Positions 22,597 to 35,189 of a stretch of DNA of 64,000 nt are shown piece by piece. The stretch's first letter is position 1; each line of letters begins with the position of its first letter. The stretch comes from Misgurnus anguillicaudatus. Its lineage: Eukaryota > Chordata > Actinopteri > Cypriniformes > Cobitidae. Position numbers and translations under genes: made by a program. The notes under the pieces were generated by a model. It was not told the DNA's origin and searched no databases. It saw only the letters and a list, made by a program, of their open reading frames with translations. The stretch is taken from positions 9,000,001-9,064,000 of the forward strand of contig NW_027395283.1 in NCBI RefSeq assembly GCF_027580225.2, given 5' to 3'.

Positions 22597-25500
22597 TGGC
22601 ATGTAGATGTGTTCAGTCCAGGACTCTTGTCAATTATGTAAAGTTTGGGACAGATCAGACATTGCATAATCATTGTAAACATGTCACTTCCTGTTGCCAG
22701 CTGGGGACGCTATGACCATAACTGACTATTGGCATCATAAGTGACTATTGACATGTAGATGTGTTCAGTCCAGGACTTTTATTAATCATGTGAAGTTAGG
22801 GAAAGATCGGACATTGCATAATCAGTGTAAACATGTCACTTCCTGTTGCCAGCTGGTGGCACTATGACCATAAGTGACTATTGACATGTAGATGTGTTCA
22901 GTCCAGGACTCTTATTAATCATGTGAAGTTTGGGACAGATCAGACATTGCATAATCATTGTAAACATGTCACTTCCTATTGCCAGCTGGTGGCACTATGA
23001 CCATAAGTGACTATTGACATGTAGATGTGTTCAGTCCAGGATTCTTATTAATCATGTGAAGTTAGGGAAAGATCGGACATTGCATAATCATTGTAAACAT
23101 GTCACTTGCCAGCTGGTGGCGCTATGACCATAAGTGACTATTGACATGTAGATGTGTTCAGTCCAGGACTCTTATTAATCATGTGAAGTTAGGGAAAGAT
23201 CAGACATTGCATAATAATTGTAAACATGTCACTTCCTGTTGCCAGCTGGTGGCGCTATGACCATAAGTGACTATTGACATGTAGATGTGTTCAGTCCAGG
23301 ATTCTTATTAATCATGTGAAGTTAGGGAAAGATCGGACATTGCATAATCATTGTAAACATGTCACTTGCCAGCTGGTGGCGCTATGACCATAAGTGACTA
23401 TTGACATGTAGATGTGTTCAGTCCAGGACTCTTATTAATCATGTGAAGTTAGGGAAAGATCAGACATTGCATAATAATTGTAAACATGTCACTTCCTGTT
23501 GCCAGCTGGTGGCGCTATGACCATAAGTGACTATTGACATGTAGATGTGTTCAGTCCAGGATTCTTATTAATCATGTGAAGTTAGGGAAAGATCGGACAT
23601 TGCATAATCATTGTAAACATGTCACTTCCTGTTCCCAGCTGGTGGCGCTATAACCATAAGTGACTATTGACATGTAGATGTGTTCAGGTCAGGACTCTTA
23701 GCAATCATGTGAAGTTTGGGACAGATCAGACATTGCATAATCAGTGTAAACATGTCACTTCCTGTTGCCAGCTGGTGGCGCTATAACCATAAGTGACTAT
23801 TGACATGTAGATGTGTTCAGTCCAGGACTCTTATTAATCATGTGAAGTTTGGGACAGATCAGACATTGCATAATAATTGTAAACATGTCACTTCCTGTTG
23901 CCAGCTGGTGGCGCTATAACCATAAGTGACTATTGACATGTAGATGTGTTCAGGTCAGGACTCTTAGCAATCATGTGAAGTTTGGGACAGATCAGACATT
24001 GCATAATCAGTGTAAACATGTCACTTCCTGTTGCCAGCTGGTGGCGCTATAACCATAAGTGACTATTGACATGTAGATGTGTTCAGTCCAGGACTCTTAT
24101 TAATCATGTGAAGTTTGGGACAGATCAGACATTGCATAATAATTGTAAACATGTCACTTCCTGTTGCCAGCTGGTGGCGCTATAACCATAAGTGACTATT
24201 GACATGTAGATGTGTTCAGTCCAGGACTCTTATTAATCATGTGAAGTTTGGGACAGATCAGACATTGCATAATCATTGTAAACATGTCACTTCCTATTGC
24301 CAGCTGGTGGCACTATGACCATAAGTGACTATTGACATGTAGATGTGTTCAGTCCAGGATTCTTATTAATCATGTGAAGTTAGGGAAAGATCGGACATTG
24401 CATAATCATTGTAAACATGTCACTTGCCAGCTGGTGGCGCTATGACCATAAGTGACTATTGACATGTAGATGTGTTCAGTCCAGGACTCTTATTAATCAT
24501 GTGAAGTTAGGGAAAGATCAGACATTGCATAATAATTGTAAACATGTCACTTCCTGTTGCCAGCTGGTGGCACTATGACCATAAGTGACTATTGACATGT
24601 AGATGTGTTCAGTCCAGGATTCTTATTAATCATGTGAAGTTAGGGAAAGATCGGACATTGCATAATCATTGTAAACATGTCACTTGCCAGCTGGTGGCGC
24701 TATGGCCATAAGTGACTATTGACATGTAGATGTGTTCAGTCCAGGACTCTTATTAATCATGTGAAGTTAGGGAAAGATCGGACATTGCATAATCATTGTA
24801 AACATGTCACTTCCTGTTCCCAGCTGGTGGCGCTATAACCATAAGTGACTATTGACATGTAGATGTGTTCAGTCTAGGACTCTTAGTAATCATGTGAAGT
24901 TTGGGACAGATCAGACATTGCATAATAATTGTAAACATGTCACTTCCTGTTGCCAGCTGGTGGCGCTATAACCATAAGTGACTATTGACATGTAGATGTG
25001 TTCAGGTCAGGACTCTTAGCAATCATATGAAGTTTGGGACAGATCAGACATTGCATAATCAGTGTAAACATGTCACTTCCTGTTGCCAGCTGGTGGCGCT
25101 ATAACCATAAGTGACTATTGACATGTAGATGTGTTCAGTCCAGGACTCTTATTAATCATGTGAAGTTTGGGACAGATCAGACATTGCATAATAATTGTAA
25201 ACATGTCACTTCCTGTTGCCAGCTGGTGGCGCTATAACCATAAGTGACTATTGACATGTAGATGTGTTCAGTCCAGGACTTTTATTAATCATGTAAAGTT
25301 AGGGAAAGATCAGACATTGCATAATCATTATAAACATGTCACTTTCTGTTGCCAGCTGGTGGCGCTATAACCATAAGTGACTATTGACATGTAGATGTGT
25401 TCAGTCCAGGACTCTTATTAATCATGTGAAGTTTGGGACAGATCAGACATTGCATAATCAGTGTAAACATGTCACTTCCTGTTGCCAGCTGGTGGCGCTA

Positions 25501-28500
25501 TAACCATAAGTGACTATTGACATGTAGATGTGTTCAGTCCAGGACTTTTATTAATCATGTAAAGTTAGGGAAAGATCAGACATTGCATAATCATTATAAA
25601 CATGTCACTTCCTGTTGCCAGCTGGTGGCGCTATAACCATAAGTGACTATTGACATGTATATGTGTTCAGTCTAGGACTCTTAGTAATCATGTGAAGTTT
25701 GGGACAGATCAGACATTGCATAATAATTGTAAACATGTCACTTCCTGTTGCCAGCTGGTGGCGCTATAACCATAAGTGACTATTGACATGTAGATGTGTT
25801 CAGGTCAGGACTCTTAGCAATCATGTGAAGTTTGGGACAGATCAGACATTGCATAATCAGTGTAAACATGTCACTTCCTGTTGCCAGCTGGTGGCGCTAT
25901 AACCATAAGTGACTATTGACATGTAGATGTGTTCAGTCCAGGACTTTTATTAATCATGTAAAGTTAGGGAAAGATCAGACATTGCATAATCATTATAAAC
26001 ATGTCACTTTCTGTTGCCAGCTGGTGGCGCTATAACCATAAGTGACTATTGACATGTATATGTGTTCAGTCTAGGACTCTTAGTAATCATGTGAAGTTTG
26101 GGACAGATCAGACATTGCATAATAATTGTAAACATGTCACTTCCTGTTGCCAGCTGGTGGCGCTATAACCATAAGTGACTATTGACATGTAGATGTGTTC
26201 AGTCCAGGACTCTTATTAATCATGTGAAGTTTGGGACAGATCAGACATTGCATAATCAGTGTAAACATGTCACTTCCTGTTGCCAGCTGGTGGCGCTATA
26301 ACCATAAGTGACTATTGACATGTAGATGTGTTCAGTCCAGGATTCTTATTAATCATGTGAAGTTAGGGAAAGATCGGACATTGCATAATCATTGTAAACA
26401 TGTCACTTGCCAGCTGGTGGCGCTATGACCATAAGTGACTATTGACATGTAGATGTGTTCAGTCCAGGATTCTTATTAATCATGTGAAGTTAGGGAAAGA
26501 TCGGACATTGCATAATCATTGTAAACATGTCACTTGCCAGCTGGTGGCGCTATGACCATAAGTGACTATTGACATGTAGATGTGTTCAGTCCAGGATTCT
26601 TATTAATCATGTGAAGTTAGGGAAAGATCGGACATTGCATAATCATTGTAAACATGTCACTTGCCAGCTGGTGGCGCTATGACCATAAGTGACTATTGAC
26701 ATGTAGATGTGTTCAGTCCAGGACTCTTATTAATCATGTGAAGTTAGGGAAAGATCAGACATTGCATAATAATTGTAAACATGTCACTTCCTGTTGCCAG
26801 CTGGTGGCGCTATGACCATAAGTGACTATTGACATGTAGATGTGTTCAGTCCAGGATTCTTATTAATCATGTGAAGTTAGGGAAAGATCGGACATTGCAT
26901 AATCATTGTAAACATGTCACTTCCTGTTCCCAGCTGGTGGCGCTATAACCATAAGTGACTATTGACATGTAGATGTGTTCAGTCTAGGACTCTTAGTAAT
27001 CATGTGAAGTTTGGGACAGATCAGACATTGCATAATAATTGTAAACATGTCACTTCCTGTTGCCAGCTGGTGGCGCTATAACCATAAGTGACTATTGACA
27101 TGTAGATGTGTTCAGGTCAGGACTCTTAGCAATCATGTGAAGTTTGGGACAGATCAGACATTGCATAATCAGTGTAAACATGTCACTTCCTGTTGCCAGC
27201 TGGTGGCGCTATAACCATAAGTGACTATTGACATGTAGATGTGTTCAGTCCAGGACTCTTATTAATCATGTGAAGTTTGGGACAGATCAGACATTGCATA
27301 ATAATTGTAAACATGTCACTTCCTGTTGCCAGCTGGTGGCGCTATAACCATAAGTGACTATTGACATGTAGATGTGTTCAGGTCAGGACTCTTAGCAATC
27401 ATGTGAAGTTTGGGACAGATCAGACATTGCATAATCAGTGTAAACATGTCACTTCCTGTTGCCAGCTGGTGGCGCTATAACCATAAGTGACTATTGACAT
27501 GTAGATGTGTTCAGTCCAGGACTCTTATTAATCATGTGAAGTTTGGGACAGATCAGACATTGCATAATAATTGTAAACATGTCACTTCCTGTTGCCAGCT
27601 GGTGGCGCTATAACCATAAGTGACTATTGACATGTAGATGTGTTCAGTCCAGGACTCTTATTAATCATGTGAAGTTAGGGAAAGATCGGACATTGCATAA
27701 TCATTGTAAACATGTCACTTGCCAGCTGGTGGCGCTATGACCATAAGTGACTATTGACATGTAGACGTGTTCAGTCCAGGACTCTTATTAATCATGTGAA
27801 GTTAGGGAAAGATCAGACATTGCATAATAATTGTAAACATGTCACTTCCTGTTGCCAGCTGGTGGCACTATGACCATAAGTGACTATTGACATGTAGATG
27901 TGTTCAGTCCAGGATTCTTATTAATCATGTGAAGTTAGGGAAAGATCGGACATTGCATAATCATTGTAAACATGTCACTTGCCAGCTGGTGGCGCTATGG
28001 CCATAAGTGACTATTGACATGTAGATGTGTTCAGTCCAGGACTCTTATTAATCATGTGAAGTTAGGGAAAGATCGGACATTGCATAATCATTGTAAACAT
28101 GTCACTTCCTGTTCCCAGCTGGTGGCCCTATAACCATAAGTGACTATTGACATGTAGATGTGTTCAGTCTAGGACTCTTAGTAATCATGTGAAGTTTGGG
28201 ACAGATCAGACATTGCATAATAATTGTAAACATGTCACTTCCTGTTGCCAGCTGGTGGCGCTATAACCATAAGTGACTATTGACATGTAGATGTGTTCAG
28301 GTCAGGACTCTTAGCAATCATGTGAAGTTTGGGACAGATCAGACATTGCATAATCAGTGTAAACATGTCACTTCCTGTTGCCAGCTGGTGGCGCTATAAC
28401 CATAAGTGACTATTGACATGTAGATGTGTTCAGTCCAGGACTCTTATTAATCATGTGAAGTTTGGGACAGATCAGACATTGCATAATAATTGTAAACATG

Positions 28501-30073
28501 TCACTTCCTGTTGCCAGCTGGTGGCGCTATAACCATAAGTGACTATTGACATGTAGATGTGTTCAGGTCAGGACTCTTAGCAATCATGTGAAGTTTGGGA
28601 CAGATCAGACATTGCATAATCAGTGTAAACATGTCACTTCCTGTTGCCAGCTGGTGGCGCTATAACCATAAGTGACTATTGACATGTAGATGTGTTCAGT
28701 CCAGGACTTTTATTAATCATGTAAAGTTAGGGAAAGATCAGACATTGCATAATCATTATAAACATGTCACTTCCTGTTGCCAGCTGGTGGCGCTATAACC
28801 ATAAGTGACTATTGACATGTATATGTGTTCAGTCTAGGACTCTTAGTAATCATGTGAAGTTTGGGACAGATCAGACATTGCATAATAATTGTAAACATGT
28901 CACTTCCTGTTGCCAGCTGGTGGCGCTATAACCATAAGTGACTATTGACATGTAGATGTGTTCAGGTCAGGACTCTTAGCAATCATGTAAAGTTTGGGAC
29001 AGATCAGACATTGCATAATCAGTGTAAACATGTCACTTCCTGTTGCCAGCTGGTGGCGCTATAACCATAAGTGACTATTGACATGTAGATGTGTTCAGTC
29101 CAGGACTTTTATTAATCATGTAAAGTTAGGGAAAGATCAGACATTGCATAATCATTATAAACATGTCACTTTCTGTTGCCAGCTGGTGGCGCTATAACCA
29201 TAAGTGACTATTGACATGTATATGTGTTCAGTCTAGGACTCTTAGTAATCATGTGAAGTTTGGGACAGATCAGACATTGCATAATAATTGTAAACATGTC
29301 ACTTCCTGTTGCCAGCTGGTGGCGCTATAACCATAAGTGACTATTGACATGTAGATGTGTTCAGTCCAGGACTCTTATTAATCATGTGAAGTTTGGGACA
29401 GATCAGACATTGCATAATCAGTGTAAACATGTCACTTCCTGTTGCCAGCTGGTGGCGCTATAACCATAAGTGACTATTAACATGTAGATGTGTTCAGTCC
29501 AGGACTCTTATTAATCATGTGAAGTTTGGGACAGATCAGACATTGCATAATCATTGTAAACATGTCACTTCCTGTTGCCAGCTGGTGGCGCTATAACCAT
29601 AAGTGACTATTGACATGTAGATGTGTTCAGTCCAGGACTCTTATTAATCATGTGAAGTTTGGGACAGATCAGACATTGCATAATCATTGTAAACATGTCA
29701 CTTCCTGTTGCCAGCTGGTGGCGCTATAACCATAAGTGACTATTGACATGTAGATGTGTTCAGTCCAGGACTCTTATTAATCATGTGAAGTTTGGGACAG
29801 ATCAGACATTGGATAATCATTGTAAACATGTCACTTCCTGTTGCCAGCTGGTGGCGCTATAACCATAAGTGACTATTGACATGTAGATGTGTTCAGGTCA
29901 GGACTCTTATTAATCATGTGAAGTTTGGGACAGATCAGACATTGCATAATCATTGTAAACATGTCACTTCCTGTTGCCAGCTGGTGGCGCTATAACCATA
30001 AGTGACTATTGACATGTAGATGTGTTCAGGTCAGGACTCTTAGCAATCATGTGAAGTTTGGGACAGATCGGAC
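22596..30073 (+). repeat. Satellite array, about 57 units of 133 bp (127-bp variant)
   Basis: About 7.5 kb of head-to-tail units runs without a break. A typical unit reads CTATTGACATGTAGATGTGT, then TCAGTCCAGGACTCTTATTA, ATCATGTGAAGTTTGGGACA, GATCAGACATTGCATAATCA, TTGTAAACATGTCACTTCCT and GTTGCCAGCTGGTGGCGCTA, then TAACCATAAGTGA. A 6-bp shorter form lacks CCTGTT before GCCAGCTGG. Diagnostic variants (TTTGGGACAGATCAGA against TAGGGAAAGATCGGAC; GATTC against GACTC; TAACC against TGACC) recur in fixed order, so higher-order repeats are present. The first unit is diverged and the last breaks off at 30073. It carries no open frame of note. Its host is the large NLR intron. Confidence 0.97.
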
Positions 30074-31202
30074 ACTGTATGCCTGAGTTCCAGCAACCTG
30101 TTTCATAGCGAAACATCAAATTTTGGCTGGCCGAAACAGACACAAATTTTAATATAGAGTCAAATCCTTCGCAATTTAGCATCACAAAGGCCTTAAGATG
30201 AGACTCGCCAAATATGATGATGATCCGACGAAAACTGTAGGAGGAGTTAGTTAAAGTATGACTGCTGGAAATGAGGAAAACTGAGCCAAAATCTGAGAAT
30301 TAATTCAAAATAGCTGACTTCCTGTTTGGTTTAGGGCGTTGCTCCAAGAGACTTTTTTGTAGGGCTTGTACAGGGAACTAAATTGCGACCAAAATGGTCG
30401 CATATGCGACCTTTTGAACTGCCTTATTTTTAATGGGTCGCAAATGTGCTACCTAATGTTTTAGACAATATGCTATGATTTACTATGAGCATTTATTAAA
30501 ACAGAAATGTGGATTTTAAGAATACGTTTTATAACGTGCTCTGAGCCTTCAACACATTGGCTTCATTTTGTGTGAAAGCACGTCGTGCTTGAGTGTGAGT
30601 TCGCATGCTCTCTGTTTCTCAATGAATTGGGTGCGACAACAAGCTCAGTGTCTTCCATGTTTCTGAACTTGAGCAGAGGTCTTTCTTCACTGAGGACGCG
30701 GGACCCATATGGTTCCGGGTTTATAGTTTAAATGGTCAGTCGGGTCCGGTTAGGTCCTAGTTTAATTACTTTGAGTCCCAAGTCTGATTAATATTGTGTG
30801 TATAACCCGAGTCGATCGGAAAACGGCCATGAGCGCTACCGCGCTAAAGCTCGAGTGCAGTTTCAGCGTGCCTCCGGTTTCTATGGCGATGGTTCTTGTT
30901 ACGACCACGCGCTGCATTTTCGTTCTCACATGTTTTTAATAATCTTATTATTAATAAACCATATCTTTTCTAAAACCATATCCATATTTAAAAAGTTTGC
31001 ACAGAGATTGTTGCAAAAAAGCAGTGCTAATGTCAAGCCCATTGCACTGAACGAGCAAAGCTTAAGCTGACCCGGAATATAAAAAACGCAAAGCAAAAGT
31101 AAAGTCTGTCACCGGGACAGCAAGTAGACTTTTCAATCTGAAATAATTAGTGGATTAAGCTTTTTTAATCGACAAGAGAGAAATAGAAAGAGAGAGCAGA
31201 AG
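30074..31202. other. No gene; repeat flanks of the satellite
   Basis: After the array, 30074-30340 reads like a low-constraint dispersed repeat (TTCCAGCAACCTGTTTC, AAATATGATGATGATCCG). From about 30372 (CAGGGAACTAAATTGCGACC) a different MITE end begins, rich in GCGACC motifs. No coding exon was recognised. Confidence 0.4.
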
Positions 31203-32376
31203 TAGGGTTGCCGCCGTGATGTAATTTTCCCACCGGTTAATCAGCGCGTCACAAACTCGGTGATCCCGGTATCACAGAGTGGGAGGGGCTTATAAATGCG
31301 CATGCAGATGGCACATTTTACTTTCACTTTTGAATTACGCAACTGTTTAAATGCATCGCTTGGGTAAGCTGCGTTAAATCGCCTATGAATTTCCATGCAA
31401 TGTGAGTGCAACAGCTGGTTTACTTAAGTGCTTGAGTCAATGTGTGCAGGTAATTCTCACAGAACCCGCCAGTCCCAAGCAGAGCAACCGGCTACTTCTA
31501 CATAAAAGCACTGCTTGAATTATGGGTTTAATATTTTTCTTGATGAAAAACACAACAACAAAACGATCTCGCTTATATTAAACATCATATATGTATATTA
31601 TAACAAAAACGAACAAAGCACGCGGCTCCTGTCATCATCTGGTCAGTCAGCTCACCTTGCAAACTCTGACAGAAATAAATGAAATCTGACACCTGCGGCT
31701 GCTCTTTGACGTGACGCGCGTTCAGCCCCGCTGAATTCAGACAACAGACACATTCAGTTGTAAGTGTTTGCTCTCTCTAACGAAACTAAATGATTTAATT
31801 GCACGAAAATATCAAAACTAGGGATGCACCGATAGGATTTTTTTGGGCCGATACCGATTTAAACAGACAACTTCTGTCCGATTCCGATGCCGATACCAAT
31901 ATTAAACACTTGTATATAATACTATACAGTTGGTCTATTAGCTAGTTTATTTCTGCATCAAATTATTTTTACTGAACATGGATTGAATCTAATTAACATT
32001 CAACTGACCAACAAAATAAGAGAGGCACAAATTAAGCTAAAACAAATATAATAAGACTGCATGACAACCTTCAAAGGTGGTTTTTGCTATTCAGCATTTA
32101 TTTTATTAACAACATTACCTCATTGTTTACATATAATGGATGTATTTATGCAGTTAATTAATAAACAATCGGTATCGGCCTGTCTTGTACTATTGCCGAT
32201 ATGCCGATGGTTTCAAATTCATCAAAAATCGTCCGATAAATATCGGCGGCCGATACATCGGTGCATCACTAATCAAAACGACGGTGAAAGACGGTGTCGC
32301 GGTGGGCAAGTGATATAACCGCTGAGAGGCTGAAGCACCGGTTATCACCGTTTCACAGACTATCGCGGCAAGCCTA
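31203..32376. mobile_element. hAT-like MITE copy A, carrying a nested hAT MITE
   Basis: The left end TAGGGTTGCCGCCGTGAT pairs with the inverted right end TAGGCTTGCCGCGATAG. AGCAGAAG flanks it exactly (31195-31202, 32377-32384). Its body is split by a second element at 31819-32271. Copy B of the same family lies at 32870. Non-coding. Confidence 0.85.
31819..32271. mobile_element. 453-bp hAT MITE nested in copy A
   Basis: It begins TAGGGATGCACCGATA and ends CATCGGTGCATCACTA. The 8-bp target duplication ATCAAAAC is exact (31811-31818, 32272-32279). Subterminal CCGATA/TATCGG motifs repeat on both sides. Copy B (near 33365) reads AATATCAAAACGATGG without the insert and so shows the empty site. 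Confidence 0.92.
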
Positions 32377-32869
32377 AGCAGAAGCAGTAAAAAGTGCCTA
32401 TCTAATAGAAATTATTACCATTATAACATCAGTCACATTTATAATCTATAGACCTGCGCTGTCTATTAATATACTATAGGCTACATAGTATTGTATTATA
32501 TTGAGTTTGATAAAAGGGGTCTAATTGCTTCATATATCAGTGCAAAAACAGTAAGTGTTTTCGTGGCGCTTTGACAAACAGTGTCAGCTTTGTTAATGGC
32601 AAAGAAGGTTTGGAGTGGTTACTATATAAAGCATATTGATCAGGAAAGAAAAAGGGGATTATTTAGAGTAAAAACAATATATTGTTGAAACGCACATCAA
32701 ATAATAATTTCATAACTTTGAATTATAAGGCATACTAAGATAAACAAAACATTCCTATAGTGTTAAAACACAGTGATACAGCAATATGATCATGCAGTAC
32801 AAGAATATATAATAAGCATTTTAATAGCTTGTGATCTTTAAACTAAAGAATGAGGTCCACTTCAATGTA
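32377..32869. other. AT-rich spacer between the two MITE copies
   Basis: No gene or clear repeat was recognised. Confidence 0.4.
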
Positions 32870-33468
32870 GGGTTGCTGCGGTGACAGAATTTTCCCATTG
32901 GTTAATCAGCGCATGACAAACCCGGTGATACCGGGAGGGTCTTATAAATGTGCATGCAGACTTGCTGTAAAACCAACTTCATGTTGCCATGACACACGCA
33001 TACGTGCGTCATTGTTTATCCATCTCATTTATCATTTCTTGATAACTGCTTTAATTTATTTTGCAACATTTCTCGTTGTGAATGTTGATGTAAATCTCTC
33101 GTTTTAAAGAGCTGAACCATAACTTTTGTTGTGGTGATGCGCGCGTCCTCAATATGACACGCCCATTACGGCATCGTTTTGGCTTCTTGTTCACTCAGAG
33201 GGTTTTCCGTGTATCTGACTAGGTCCTCTTTCCGGCAACAATCTCAGAAGAATAACGGGAAGTGTTTGTGTTCACACAGACGCTTGTCTGGCAATTTAAC
33301 GGGTATTTTCTGGGACCAAAGGTCTGTGTGAATGGGGTTTATATGATTTAATTTTCAAGAAAATATCAAAACGATGGTGAAAGACGGTGTCGCGGTGGGC
33401 AGGTGATCTAACAGGTGAGAGGCTGAAGCACCGGTAATCACGTTACACAGACTATCGCGACAAGCCTA
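32870..33468. mobile_element. hAT-like MITE copy B, uninterrupted
   Basis: It begins TAGGGTTGCTGCGGTGA and ends ACTATCGCGACAAGCCTA. The flanks CTTCAATG (32862-32869) and CCTCAATG (33469-33476) match at 7 of 8 bases. It is the same family as copy A and serves as the empty-site reference for the nested element. Confidence 0.85.
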
Positions 33469-33910
33469 CCTCAATGGTCTCTGGCTATTGTCTCCCAGAA
33501 GCCAGACCTTCAGTCTCTCTAATGGAATTCTTTTAAAGCTTGTTAATTTAATTAGATTGTCACATAATTTACAATCAGAGAGACACTAGGTCTGGAAGTG
33601 TGTTTATCAGGAGGTTAAGATCTCTGATTAAAGCATTATGACCAGACCCTTATTTGATGGCCTGGCGTTAAACTCAATCTAAGTTCACAGCGTGAAAACT
33701 AATTACAACTCAGACGAAAAGAAATTGGGTAGGCCAAATCTTAAGTCTTAAGTCTAGACCCAGACTAAAATGTGTGTTTGAGCTGTCATAATTAAAAAGT
33801 GACGGATCTTTAAATATATCAGTAGCATTGTTTTATCACAAGATGCATGCCAGTAATGTCTTTGTGGGGCATGCTTGTAAAAACAAATCTCATAATATAT
33901 CTAAGACATA
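33469..33910. other. No gene recognised
   Basis: The sequence holds short direct strings around AAGTCTTAAGTCTAGACC but no coding or repeat structure that I can support. Confidence 0.4.
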
Positions 33911-35189
33911 GGGCCCTATCTTGCACCCAGCGCAATTGACTTTATCAGTGACGCATGTATCATTCATATTTTGCACCGGCGCACAGGGGGTTTGTCCCTC
34001 CACAGACACATGTCGGCAAACTAGGGAATGAACTTGCGCTCCCTGGGCGGTTCATCGCAAAAAATTTGCCGTGTTCCGGCGCAAACCATCCCTGATGCTA
34101 TTTTCCAGTTTCAAAAAACAATTGCGCCACTGACCAAAAAAAAAACTAGTCTAAAATCAGTGGCGCGTTGTTCATTATGCTATTTTAAGGGCACATGCTT
34201 GACCATAATGTATAGCGTGCACAACGCGCACACACTTTGCTTATCTAATCTACACGGATGCAAGAGTTATTTTTGAAAATCATAAATTGTTACAATAAAA
34301 AATATTAACACATGAGATAAGGTAAATCATTGTGGTGAGCATTGTGGTGATAGTTTTTATATATTGTGTGGCTGCGTTAAAAAATTCTCATGCAAATAAC
34401 GATTAAAATATTTTCATAAGTTTGTTGTGTGGCTGTATTATGTTTATTTTATGTAAATAATAATTAAAATGTTTTCATAAGAAACCTTAATGTATGTAAA
34501 CTGGATTTGCAAGGGCACTTTGGGGTTGGACTGCTTGCGTTTCGTGGGTCCGATTTCAAAGCCCCCAAACCGCCTTCAGCACTTTCAGCGGTGAGGGTGG
34601 ACGGAGCGATGTCCTCTGTTGGCATCAGGTCATGTGTGGAGGCAGATCCACCTCCCGTTACACGGCGTGCCCGATTTATGCTGGCAAGCTTGGGATTATC
34701 CCCGTCTCCTGACATCATTGTAGAGCTTGCAGCCCAACGTCCTGGGGATGCCAGCTGATGAGACAATTATGGCTATTTCCTCTCACGTCTGTTTAACTGA
34801 CGCTGATTTGGGCGGGTTTCTCCCATCCCCATACAAAACAACTTCTCTGTCTTTGACTGCTCTTACAAGAACGTGGGTCTCCTCGGCTGTGAACCGCTCC
34901 TGGCGTGCGCCTGGTAAATCCGTCATAATAATAGCAGCCCGCCATGGAACTTGCGCCCTTGCGTTTAAAGGGAATGTTGGATAGCGTTCTGATTGGTTTA
35001 TTTGACGTTACGCCCAAACCCAAACCTATGAATAATGAACCTACTTCAGACCAACCCCTTATTGATTTGCGCCTGGCACAAGAGTGATTTCTCCCGCCGG
35101 GAAAATAGCAACAGCGCAAAAGATCTGCCCACGAAGTCATTTGCGTTTTGCGCTTCACAATTGCGTTTCAGATTGTTAAAATAGGGCCC
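33911..35189 (-). mobile_element. PIF/Harbinger-like element with Myb-like gene remnant
   Basis: Both ends carry GGGCCCTAT in inverted orientation (left GGGCCCTATCTTGCACCC, right inverted GGGCCCTATTTTAACAATC). ATA lies outside each. The body has many GCGCAA motifs. A decayed Myb/SANT-like reading frame on the minus strand points to the two-gene Harbinger type; no DDE transposase was seen, so it is non-autonomous. Confidence 0.65.
34700..34926 (-). pseudogene. Myb/SANT-like protein fragment of a Harbinger element
   Basis: Reading the minus strand from the ATG at 34926, 47 codons (MTDLPGARQERFTAEE, then LVRAVKDREVVLYGDG) match the start of a Myb/SANT-like DNA-binding protein of the sort encoded by Harbinger transposons. 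A TGA at 34783-34785 interrupts it. The same frame continues with EEIAIIVSSAGIPRT and then breaks by a small deletion near 34715. In Harbinger elements this protein partners the DDE transposase. Function is lost here. The family call rests on the RFTAEET...LV pattern and the element context. Confidence 0.55.

Noticed and set aside
22596..30073. CRISPR-like regular repeat array
   Set aside because: Units abut directly with no unique spacers, and the context is a vertebrate intron; it is a satellite.
34028..35158. Plus- and minus-strand frames of 80-121 codons in the Harbinger-like element
   Set aside because: Apart from the Myb-like piece at 34700-34926 they show no recognisable domain and overlap one another.
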